NCBI RefSeq assembly: GCF_024713945.1
Contig: NC_134681.1
Coordinates: forward strand, 4,999,501-5,063,500
Reading direction: 5' to 3'
DNA: 64,000 nucleotides
Source of the DNA: Dermatophagoides farinae
Taxonomy: Eukaryota; Arthropoda; Arachnida; Sarcoptiformes; Pyroglyphidae
Below the pieces are notes generated by a model. It saw nothing but the letters and a program-made list of their open reading frames with translations, had not been told where the DNA came from and did no database searches. This document shows positions 24,548 through 34,478 of this stretch, piece after piece (positions within the stretch are counted from its first letter, which is position 1; every line of letters begins with the position of its first letter). Made by a program: the position numbers and the translations under genes.

Positions 24548-27500
24548 ATCGCATATCAAAATAATCGACAATATACATGTATAATGACAATGAAGTTTAT
24601 GATGATGGCGTTGATTGACATTGCCTCAATTTTACTTATTCATTACTTTTTCTAGATAAGATTATGTCTTATTTTTTTTTTGTTTCATCTAACTAATTCT
24701 TCATTATTTTCTTTTCTATTCTAGATCAAATCAAGAATGTTCTACGATGATGAATGATTGAATGAAAGAATTTCAGTGAATAAGAAGAAGAAAAAAAAAC
24801 ATGAATATCCCGAAAAAAAAACATTTAACCATTTCACACGGTGACAACAACAAAAAAAATAACCAATTATTATTATTATATCCCAAACTGTTGATTGTGT
24901 TGTTTACCCGAAACTATACTGAACTTTTTTTTCGGGTATGATATATATATATATATATTCGACGATGACTGCTATATGGATAATTTATCTACTTTTTTCT
25001 TCTTCATTTTTTCCTTCACCATGATTGTGGATAGAAAAAAAAATAAAGATGAAACAAAGACAAAAAATAAAATAAAGAAGAAAAAAAACCTACAAAAATA
25101 ATCGGTTGATTAGAATGTTGTGTGTGTGTGTGTGTGCGAGACAATTCAATTCGATGAGGAAAAAATAGGTATTGATTTCGTTTTTTTTTCTCTCTCTCTC
25201 TCTCTCGCTCTCTCTTTAGCCGAAACCAATAAACCAAATCATTTATATATCCACAGAAATGAAAAACAAATTTTTTTTTCTCTTTCTCAGGTGCAATATA
25301 TCCATTTCTCTCTCTCTCTCCCAATGAGATGGATTATTCATCATCATCATCATCATCATCATCAGCGATTCGAATCAATTTTTTTTCGTTTTCCAAAAAA
25401 AAAAAAAAAAAATCCGGACACCAACTGGTTAATAATAAATATTTTGGGAGACCAAAATATTATTATTATCATCATCATTTTTTTTGGCAATTATTTGTCA
25501 CCACTGCCGCCACCAATGACAATAATAATAATAATGATTGATTGATTCCTATTTTTTTTCAAACCAAGCTTTCACTTTTTTTTAAAAGGAGAAAATAAAA
25601 ATTGAAAAAAAAACTTCATAAAGTAACCGAATTCTCCATTCATATTTTTTTGTTCATCACAATAATCGAACGTCGATTGACAAAAAAAAATGGTGGCTGA
25701 TTTTTCAGTTTAATCAAATCAAATCAAACTTTCAATAATATCTGTTAATATTGACAATAATCGAATTGGTGGTGGTGGCGATGATGGTGGTGGTGGAGAA
25801 AAATTATTTAAAAATGTGACAATAATATTGTACAATATGACGGATACTCAATGGTGTCTGATTCAGAAGAACAAGCAATAGACGCTGGCCCCAAAAAAAA
25901 TGACAATTGGCCAAATAGATTCAACCGCTATTTTAAGCACCACAAATTCCTTCACAATCGACAAACAACAAACAAACGTTGGAAAAAAAGCCGAAAATAA
26001 ATGGCCAAAATAAAAAACAATTCGACTATTTTTTTTTCTTTTAATTGATTTCCAATTACAATCATCATTTCTCTCATTGAGTGGCTATAAACACACCATT
26101 ATTCAATGATGATGATTGAATCAAATTGAAATTAGAAAAACGAAAAACGAAAAACGAAAATTCAATTTCGTATAATGGGAATGATCGAACGAAATTAATT
26201 CTGGATTTTTCATTCGAAATTGAAAGCGAATTTCGCGATGGGTTTGAAATCATCGAAAGCAATCATCGCGACGAAGCAAAACAAAGCAAAATTTCAATTA
26301 TTGGCAAAAAAAAAATAAGGAAATGGAAAAGAAAATACGTTATGGAATCATATAATCATCATCATCATCATTTCTCATATTTAACAATTTATTCGCATAG
26401 ATTTGTTTTTTGTTTCCACTGTTTTTTTTCAATGATGATGAAAATGTGATACTTCCGTTTCGTAGAAAAATTTTCCATGTTTTTCTCACCATCTTTGTTG
26501 TTGTTGTTGTTGTTTCAATTTTCATCAAACGATTAATTGTCTCTCTCTCTCTCTTCTCTTCATCTCCATTTCTCATTGAACTTGGCTATCATTTCAGTCG
26601 TTTATTTATTTATTTGTCTGTCTATGTGTAAATTTGTAACACATGAATTCATTTTATTTAGACAAAAAAATCAATCAATCAATTTATAACATATCAATTA
26701 TCATTGTTGATTTCACATTATTATTATTATATGGTTTTAATCACAATTCTTGTTGTTGTTGTTGTTGTTGTTGTTGTGTAAACGTGTTTTTCATTGTTGA
26801 AGTTGTTGTTATTTTTTTTTACCATTTGGCAAATTTTCAAAATTCATTTATTTATCAATAAGAAAAAAAAGCAGGAAAATCAACGAACCGACTGATGGAT
26901 GGATGGATGGATAGATATGTGATCCCAATTGTTAATTATAATAACCAGAAAAAAACAATTTTTTTTCGCTTGGTGACAACAACAACAACAACAAAAACAA
27001 AATTAATTTTCCATTTTTTTTCCAACAGGAATCATATACGGGTATTTTTTTTCATTCACTGTTGTTAATAATGTTCGATAATTACCCGATGATAATCGAA
27101 CAAAAAAAAGGAAAAAAATCCTGACAATGACAATGATGATTTGACTAAAAATAGAAACATTTGATTTATTTCATCTAGAAAAATGCTAATAATTATACCA
27201 ATTTAGACGATAGAAAAACAACAACAAAAAAAACAAGGAGAATTAACATGAAAAGCTATTTCATAGATAAATGTTTCTTTTATTCAATCCATCAATAGAT
27301 GTATTGGATCCTGTTAATAAATCATATGCATATTCTCTCTCTGTGTGTGTGTATGTATTCGAGCCATGTTTCAAGGATTTTGTCCACAAAACGATAAGTG
27401 AGAGTTTGCTTTAAGCTATATTTATTGACCATTGACCATATTGAAATATTTAATACGACATTGATGTAATATGAGTAGTTGTTGTTGTTGTCGTTGAAAA

Positions 27501-29211
27501 ATGTTTTTCAATGAAATTATCAAAAAAAAAAATTTTTTGTTTTTTATTGTCGCATCTTTTATCCATTGTTCGTTTGAATAATATATTGATTCAAGGGTGA
27601 AACCCTTTATCTTTTTTTTTTTGGATAATTTCTTTCCCATCTAAATACATTGCTATTGTTTTCGATTTGATTGCTTGATGTTTTAACCATATAATTACGA
27701 AAGTCAAACATTTTCAATCAATCAATCAATCAATTGATCAAAAATGTTGAATAATATTACAGCATCAAACAGAAAAGAAATATAAAAAAAAAATTATTCA
27801 AAAATCACTAAAATGACATTGCCAAATGTCAGATATGGTGAATTTTAATCGATGTAGAATCAGTTTTATAAACAAATATAATTCAAGAGTGGGGAAAAAT
27901 AAATTCAAATATCGATTGCCAAGTTTAAGATAATATATCTTTATCATTTTTTGGGAAAACAATAACAACAACAACATCAACATGTCAAAATGATAATCAT
28001 TTAGAAAAATCACAGAATGATTGGCGAATTAATTTATTTCTTTGTTTTTTTTTTTGGCTATGAATTTTATTCAAATAAATGGGCGATTACATTGTTATAT
28101 CATCATTACCTTCTTCATAACCGAATCTATCTGTGTCTGTGTCTGTGTTTGTGCATAATGATGTAATTTGTTTGTTTTATTCCGATTATTCTTTGTCGAT
28201 GCGATTCGTTTGTCAAGCAGCCAATAAAGACACATTTTTCTTCTTTTTTTTGCCATAGTCATCATCATCATCATCATCATCATCATCAACAACAACAACA
28301 ACAACAATGAATTAATATGGGCAAAAATTGTTGAAATCAGCCGACTGTAAAACTGTCGCTAAATTTTTCTTTTTCTTTTTCTTTTTCATTGATGGCTATT
28401 GACGTCATTGAAATGAGAAAAGAAAAGAGTGGATCGATTTCAACAATATATACCTATATATGTACAAAAAGGACCAAAGTCTAATAAATTGATCAATTCC
28501 GATTGAATGAATGAATGAATGAATGATCTATTGATTGATTGATTGATTGATCGATCCATTTGAGTTTTTATTGTTTTTGTCTTGTGTTGTATTATTGTTG
28601 TTAAAGTTGTTTTTATTTTATTTTTTGTTTGAATTGGATCCAAGTAACGCACGGTACCAAATGACTTATTGACAATATTAGACATTGTCATGGCCAAAAA
28701 AGTTTTTCATCATCATCATCATTCATTCATTCATTCATTCATTCATCAATGATCAACGATCTTAGCAAAAATCAAACCATCATCAATATTATTATTATCA
28801 ATCACAATCATTTAGCTTTTTTTTCCAATACAAACGAAAAATTATCTCATTTAGATATATAGTGATTCAACCAACACGATGAATCCCATAATAACACAAT
28901 TGAAATCCTTGCCTGTAACCATTATCTTAGTTTTGACAATGCATTTAAATATCGTTAAATTTGGCTGTCAAGATTGACAGAATTTTTAAACATAGCTCTG
29001 AATTTGTTCTTTAACATCTCTATAGATTTCAGTTCATCACTAATTTTACGAATCAATCATAACCAACTTGTTTGGGTTGAAATAGGATAATATTAGAAAT
29101 TGACAAGCGTTCAGGCATAAAATTGATTATTTTTTTATAATCGAAATTTTTTTTTTTTTTGAGAAATTTAACGAAAAAAAAATTAATAAAACAATAATAA
29201 TAATGGCGATA

Positions 29212-29245
<34 letters not shown>

Positions 29246-29575
29246 CTGGCCAAAATTCAATATACAAACAGAACAAGAGTAAAATTAATTGAGGTTATTA
29301 TTATTATTACATTCTATCTGTGAAACATTGAAATTCAATTTGTGTTTTTTTTTCGAATGAGATTGACATTCATCTTTAATAGCTTCATTGTGTTTAGGAA
29401 TTATATCATTCAATTAATAGTTGAATCTTTGTGTGATTGTGACATACAGATTTTTGGAGACCAATCGTACCGTTTTTTTTCTAAAAAAAAACAATAACAA
29501 TAATGATGACGATGATGATGATCACACATGAAACACAGACAATTAAAAAAAAAAAAAAAAAGTTTCGAAATTACA
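24548..29575. other. Gene-free stretch upstream of peroxidase gene
   Basis: About 5 kb without a supported gene. It includes CT/AG tracts (25188-25215, 25307-25320), TCA tracts (25340-25362, 28258-28286), a TTG tract (26750-26777) and GAAT/ATTC tetranucleotide runs (28504-28524, 28721-28745). A CpG-bearing patch at about 26130-26280 carries an 8-bp inverted repeat. The minus-strand 5' region of the peroxidase gene must lie just above 24547, but I could not identify a clear TATA/initiator pair there. Confidence 0.5.
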
Positions 29576-29580
29576 AAGAG

Positions 29581-29877
29581 TGTTGTTTATTTGATGAACA
29601 GATGCACAATCACAATCGATATAGAAATAATAATAAAGATAATTTATTGTAGAAGAAAAATGATAATGATAATAAAAATGAATTTACAAAGCACAAACAA
29701 TATTTTAGATCAAGAAAAGAGAGAGAAGACGAGAGCAATCATATCAAGACCAATCGCGGCATGGTTAATCGAGCAATGTCTTTTATATATTTGTAGCCAT
29801 ATCAACACACAGGCGCACTGACAATAATTCATATGATCAACGTTCAATTTACATGATCGATGACTAATTTGTTAACA
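29581..29877 (-). repeat. Copia 3' LTR
   Basis: 297 bp, the same as the 5' LTR by eye. Its first bases in element orientation (TGTTAA) supply the last Cys codon and the TAA stop of the gag-pol frame. The corresponding TATA box lies at 29789-29780. Confidence 0.95.
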
Positions 29878-32800
29878 CTCCCCTGTCATCGATATGTCAA
29901 TCATATTCCACAGTTTTATCATTCGTTCATGTTTTTCGGGCAATAGGACTTTGGTTAACCAATCAGCCAATTGTTTCGTTGTGTCGATCCAAGAAACATC
30001 AATGATATTATCACGTACCAATTGTCTGACTATGTGATACTTTATGTCGATATGTTTCAATTTCGAAGGAAATGCTAATTGATTCAACTGTACAATAGCT
30101 GATTGATTATCAACGTAAATGGTCGGTCGTTCAATGTCGATTTGAAGTTCGTGTAGAATATTCATGACGGAGCGAACTTCTTTTGAACACATACTACAGG
30201 CGATAAATTCAGCCTCAGACGTGTTATCCACCACCATTTTTTGTGTTTTGGTGCGCCACAGTATCGGTCCATTTACCATCACCACATATCCGGATGTTGT
30301 TTTTCGATCAATTTTGCGACCAGCCAAGTCAGCATCGGAAAATGCACTTAACATCATAGGATTATTGGCGCCCAAACGTATACCAAAATTCTGTGTGCCA
30401 GCAAGATACCGAAAGATTCGTTTAACAGCTTTCACATGTACATCTAACGGTTTGACCACAAACCGAGCCAGCAATGACACAATAAAACATAGATCGGGTC
30501 GCGTTTTGGTTGACAAATACAATAGACTTCCAATAGCTTGTCGGTATGGATAGTCATTATTTTCAGGTGATTCCACATACAGATCATCGGTGGATCCTGG
30601 TGATCGAACAACATGGGAATTTTCCATTCCAAATGCCTTTAACTTCGCCAATGAATACTTAGGTTGAGATAAATGGATTTGCCGATTTTGTCGATCTCTT
30701 TGGTATTGAATACCAACATAAATTTCAGTATCCACTCGGTTCACCTTGAAATATCGATTCAAATAATTAAATATTTTTGTTGATTCATTGAAATCGGTCG
30801 AACATATGATTCCATCGTCGACATATAAAATTACGATTGTAAAAATTTCGCCAATATGTTTATAATATAAACAGGGATCAAATTTCGATGGTGTAAGTCC
30901 ATATTTCGTTATGATTTCGTCAAAACGTTTGTTCCATGCTTTGGGGCTCTCTTTCAAGCCATACAAGCCACGTTTTAATTTACAAACATTATCGCTTCCA
31001 TCGTTGAAACCATGAGGTTGTTCGATATACACATCATGGTCAATAAAACCATTCAGGAAGGCGGTCGAAACATCAAATTGGATTATATCCATATCATAAG
31101 TAGCGATAATTGAAAAGACTAGTCGAGTCGTATCAGTATTAACCACAGGAGCATAGTTGTTCCATAAATCATCATCATCAGCTTCGAAACCACGAGCTAC
31201 GAGCCGAGATTTATATCGACCATCGTCCTTTATACGATACAACCATTTTACAGAAATGACAGTCTTATTTTCCGGTCGAGGTACAAGGTCCCACGTATCA
31301 TTGTCAATAAGCGCCTGGTATTCTGACTCCATCGATTCTTTCCATTTGTTAGCTTCGACACAATTTCTTGCGTCGTTGAATGAATTTGGCGCTGAACCAG
31401 CCGCCGCTAACCCAAGAATTTTACGTGGTCGTAATGACACTAATTTGTCAGGATCCAATACATGTTGCTTATTTTTCGAACCAATAGGTCGGCCACGGGG
31501 CTTATCATTTATCTCCCCTGTTTGGTTAATGTCATCAGGATCATCATCAATGTCGGTAATTGGATTATCATCAGGTTTATCAGATTTCTCCGATGTCCCT
31601 GGAACAGAAAGATTAGTCGGTTCTATCATTAAGATAGGGCTTACAGCTTTCGAGCTTGGTGTCTCTTGCCATTTTATCGTCGATGACAGCTCTATTTGTC
31701 CAGCCTTACGATCGTAGCATCGGTTTATGGATTCACCATCATAGCCAACCAACACCACGGGCTTCGAGCGACCATCAAACTTGTTATCATTTTTGATCAA
31801 CATTTCACCGACTGATCCGAAAATTCGAAGATGCGATACATTTGGTTTCCGGCCAAACCATAATGTGTAGGGAACCACCCCTTTTGAATTCAATAATCGA
31901 TTTTGCGTATATGCTGTTTGGTTTATCGCCTCGTCCCAAAGCCGGTGGGGTAGATTTTTACCAGTAAGAGCGGCAACAGCATGTTCTACCAACGTACGAA
32001 TGTTACGTTCGGCCTTACCATTTTGTTGTGGTGTTCCGACGGTAGCAAACTGATGAACGATACCATTGTCTTCAACCAGATTTTTAAACTGATTTGATGT
32101 GAATTCCGTACCACGATCACTACGTAGACATCGTACCTCGTTACCAGTTTCTAGGCGTACCTCGTTCAGCAGACGCTTAAATTTGGCCAACACTTCGGAT
32201 CTCTCCTTCATGAAGAACGTCTTAAGATAGCCCGAAAAATCGTCCACACACAGCAAAAAGTATCGATTATGATGGATTGACATTTCTTTGACATATCCGC
32301 CAATATCCATATGGATATATTCACCAGCCTTAACGTGCTTTTTGTTCAATACCGATGGATGACATGATTCAATCAATTTGCCATTACAACACGATTTACA
32401 AAATCCCATGTCATTGTTCAACTTTGTCGGTAGTCCACCAACCAACGATTTGTTCGCCATCGATAAAATTGTTCTGGCATCAACATGATTATATCTTTCG
32501 TGCCACACGGCCAAACTTTCACCAACAGCCATCATGATTACTCGTTTCTTCGGTATTCTGGCACGGACCTCGTACACATTTGTATATTTCTGTGAACGAT
32601 CAGCATAAATCAATGGTTTGCCATCTCGATAAATAACCGTACAATTAAAATCACCGCCAAAATGTATATTTCGATGTTTCGATAATTGACCCAGTGATAT
32701 CATGTTCATTGGCGATGTTTCAATCAATAACGAATTCGTTAATTCAACAGTCGTCCAATTTTCGCCATCATGAAGTTCCACTTCGACTGACCCAATACCG

Positions 32801-33738
32801 GACGCTTGGCTGATGCCACCAGGAGATGCGATTTCACCCCCATTATATGGTTCGATATCAGTAAAATATTTCCGATCATTAAACGTATGCACACTAGCAC
32901 CACCATCGGCAAATATTTCACAGGATTGGTAGTCGTCGTCGTACGATGGTTTCGGCATCACTTTCGGTCTATCCGCTATACCAGCTTTTGACAAGGCCAT
33001 CAATGTCACCTTCGGCTTTGAATCATTCGACTCATTCGAATCTTTTAACAACGGACAATTCTTGCGAATATGTCCTTCTTTGTGACATTTGAAACACCGG
33101 AAATTTTTCTTCCGTCTAGCCATGGCCAACAGATTCTTGGTCTCGGGCTCTTTCTTGACTTCGCTCTCTCTCTTTTCACCAGCTTTAGCCGTCATGGACC
33201 CGGTGACAAATTGTTCCAGCTGATTGAATGTCATACGTGTGCCAGAACTCAAGCGTATAGCTTCGATACTATTCTTTATTGATTCAAACTTTGGCGGAAG
33301 AATGGACAATACTTTTGAACATTTTTCACCATCCGTCAATTCCTTGCCCTTGGTAAGCAATTCTGAGGCAACCGACCGTATTTTCCGAAAAGTATCTTTG
33401 GCACAATCAGACCACGTAATCGAATAAAACTTCAGCATCAAATTGTCGAGTTCCGCCGATGACGATCCTTGATGATACGATTTCAATGTTTGATAAATTT
33501 CTTTTGCTGTTTTGCAACCGATAATTCTGTCATGATTATCATCATCCAAGGAACTGTACAGTAAATTTTTGGCCGCATACATTTCTTTATCTTGGCTTTT
33601 ATCGTCATACTTTTCTTCAACGTATTTCCATAGATCGAGACTCCGAAGAGCTGATTCAATTTCGACATTCCAGCGTTGAAACGATGAATCGTTAAGCACA
33701 GTGATTTTCGGTGCAGCTGAATGACATGAAGGACCCAT
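29872..33738 (-). CDS. Copia Gag-Pol polyprotein
   Basis: One frame of 1288 codons from the ATG in the primer-binding site. The next ATG (33582) would remove the start of Gag. In order: a copia-type Gag (UBN2-like, about 10-160); a CCHC zinc knuckle at about 215-228 (CFKCHKEGHIRKNC); an aspartic protease with DGGAS at about 278 where DSG/DTG is usual; a GAG-pre-integrase HHCC zinc region (WHERYNH, then CKSCC); an integrase core with the D,D,E set (HMDI, RSDRGTEF, NGKAERN); reverse transcriptase with YVDD near residue 960; and RNase H with SDADLAG, SEAEF and YVDNQSA. The stop lies six bases inside the 3' LTR. The frame has no stop or frameshift. Its base composition is more balanced than the flanking DNA. 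It supplies the particle proteins and enzymes for the element's own transposition. Confidence 0.95.
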   Translation of the reverse strand: MGPSCHSAAPKITVLNDSSFQRWNVEIESALRSLDLWKYVEEKYDDKSQDKEMYAAKNLLYSSLDDDNHDRIIGCKTAKEIYQTLKSYHQGSSSAELDNLMLKFYSITWSDCAKDTFRKIRSVASELLTKGKELTDGEKCSKVLSILPPKFESIKNSIEAIRLSSGTRMTFNQLEQFVTGSMTAKAGEKRESEVKKEPETKNLLAMARRKKNFRCFKCHKEGHIRKNCPLLKDSNESNDSKPKVTLMALSKAGIADRPKVMPKPSYDDDYQSCEIFADGGASVHTFNDRKYFTDIEPYNGGEIASPGGISQASGIGSVEVELHDGENWTTVELTNSLLIETSPMNMISLGQLSKHRNIHFGGDFNCTVIYRDGKPLIYADRSQKYTNVYEVRARIPKKRVIMMAVGESLAVWHERYNHVDARTILSMANKSLVGGLPTKLNNDMGFCKSCCNGKLIESCHPSVLNKKHVKAGEYIHMDIGGYVKEMSIHHNRYFLLCVDDFSGYLKTFFMKERSEVLAKFKRLLNEVRLETGNEVRCLRSDRGTEFTSNQFKNLVEDNGIVHQFATVGTPQQNGKAERNIRTLVEHAVAALTGKNLPHRLWDEAINQTAYTQNRLLNSKGVVPYTLWFGRKPNVSHLRIFGSVGEMLIKNDNKFDGRSKPVVLVGYDGESINRCYDRKAGQIELSSTIKWQETPSSKAVSPILMIEPTNLSVPGTSEKSDKPDDNPITDIDDDPDDINQTGEINDKPRGRPIGSKNKQHVLDPDKLVSLRPRKILGLAAAGSAPNSFNDARNCVEANKWKESMESEYQALIDNDTWDLVPRPENKTVISVKWLYRIKDDGRYKSRLVARGFEADDDDLWNNYAPVVNTDTTRLVFSIIATYDMDIIQFDVSTAFLNGFIDHDVYIEQPHGFNDGSDNVCKLKRGLYGLKESPKAWNKRFDEIITKYGLTPSKFDPCLYYKHIGEIFTIVILYVDDGIICSTDFNESTKIFNYLNRYFKVNRVDTEIYVGIQYQRDRQNRQIHLSQPKYSLAKLKAFGMENSHVVRSPGSTDDLYVESPENNDYPYRQAIGSLLYLSTKTRPDLCFIVSLLARFVVKPLDVHVKAVKRIFRYLAGTQNFGIRLGANNPMMLSAFSDADLAGRKIDRKTTSGYVVMVNGPILWRTKTQKMVVDNTSEAEFIACSMCSKEVRSVMNILHELQIDIERPTIYVDNQSAIVQLNQLAFPSKLKHIDIKYHIVRQLVRDNIIDVSWIDTTKQLADWLTKVLLPEKHERMIKLWNMIDISMTGEC
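29878..29886 (-). promoter_or_regulatory. Polypurine tract
   Basis: In element orientation ACAGGGGAG directly abuts the 3' LTR, the expected position of the plus-strand primer for reverse transcription. It lies within the 3' end of the gag-pol frame. Confidence 0.85.
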
Positions 33739-33742
33739 AACC
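33731..33742 (-). promoter_or_regulatory. Copia-type primer-binding site
   Basis: Immediately inside the 5' LTR the element reads GGTTATGGGTCC. The primer site of Drosophila copia pairs with an internal (anticodon-side) part of initiator methionine tRNA rather than its 3' end, and its core reads GGTTATGGGCCC. The copy here differs at one base (T for C), which would still allow a G-U pair. The ATG within it (33738-33736) is also the likely gag start codon. Confidence 0.75.
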
Positions 33743-34039
33743 TGTTGTTTATTTGATGAACAGATGCACAATCACAATCGATATAGAAATAATAATAAAG
33801 ATAATTTATTGTAGAAGAAAAATGATAATGATAATAAAAATGAATTTACAAAGCACAAACAATATTTTAGATCAAGAAAAGAGAGAGAAGACGAGAGCAA
33901 TCATATCAAGACCAATCGCGGCATGGTTAATCGAGCAATGTCTTTTATATATTTGTAGCCATATCAACACACAGGCGCACTGACAATAATTCATATGATC
34001 AACGTTCAATTTACATGATCGATGACTAATTTGTTAACA
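33743..34039 (-). repeat. Copia 5' LTR
   Basis: 297 bp, reading TGTTAAC...AACA in element orientation. A TATATAAAAG box lies at 33951-33942. AATAAA signals lie at 33810-33805 and 33753-33748, downstream of the TATA box in element orientation. This order fits U3-R-U5, with transcription starting near 33915. It is the same as the LTR at 29581-29877 over its whole length by eye. Confidence 0.95.
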
Positions 34040-34044
34040 AAGAG

Positions 34045-34478
34045 AAACAAAAAGCAACAAGTTTTATATTTTTTTCACTGTGGACAACACACTTAATTTA
34101 GACACGACGACGACGACGACAATAATAACAAAAAAAAAGTGAAAAAAAAATTATGAATATCGAAAAAAAACAGGTCAAAACACATCTTGTGGCTGTCGAT
34201 ATATATCGAGTGGGTGTGTGTGTGTGTTTGTGTGTGTGGTGTTTCATTCATTTTGTTCAAACTGTTCCAGATATATTGATTGAACGAAAGTTTTTCATAA
34301 TTTTTTCATTCTCATTTCTTGCATATTTGAAAACAAAAATTTTATCGATTTTTATATTTAAAATCATAAGTCACACACATATTCTTATTCAATGTAAGAA
34401 AATTTTCTCATCCATATATTATATAAGGATCCTCGATTTCCTCGATTTAAATTGAAGATTTTTTTTGTTAGCCAAAAG
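34045..34478. other. ERCC6 upstream region, next to copia LTR
   Basis: About 430 bp between the target duplication of the copia element and the ERCC6 start codon. It holds a CGA run (34104-34120), a TG run (34214-34237) and AT-rich DNA. It presumably contains the ERCC6 promoter. No clear TATA/initiator pair is seen. Confidence 0.5.

Larger units (their letters stand above)
29576..34044 (-). mobile_element. Complete Ty1/copia LTR retrotransposon with AAGAG target duplication
   Basis: The element runs 34039-29581 (4459 bp) on the minus strand. LTRs of 297 bp lie at 33743-34039 (5') and 29581-29877 (3'). Aligned by eye they show no difference. Both start TGTTR and end YAACA. The 5-bp direct repeat AAGAG flanks the element at 29576-29580 and 34040-34044. 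Inside are a primer-binding site next to the 5' LTR (33742-33731), a single uninterrupted gag-pol frame and a polypurine tract next to the 3' LTR (29886-29878). Domain order is Gag, zinc knuckle, protease, integrase, reverse transcriptase, RNase H, which is the copia order. Identical LTRs and an intact frame imply a recent insertion. Its 5' LTR end lies about 440 bp upstream of the ERCC6 start codon, with transcription diverging from that gene. Confidence 0.96.

Noticed and set aside
26126-26449. 107-codon frame rich in Lys, Glu and Ser
   Set aside because: Composition is skewed, there is no domain or splice partner, and the ending is repeat-encoded. Not enough to call a gene.
29528-29821. 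Matching frames at 29528-29821 and 33753-33983 as a duplicated gene
   Set aside because: The shared peptide is simply the copia LTR read antisense. The repeats are the two LTRs.
30164-33427. Plus-strand frames of 60-186 codons inside the copia element
   Set aside because: They are antisense shadows of the intact gag-pol frame on the minus strand, with no domains.
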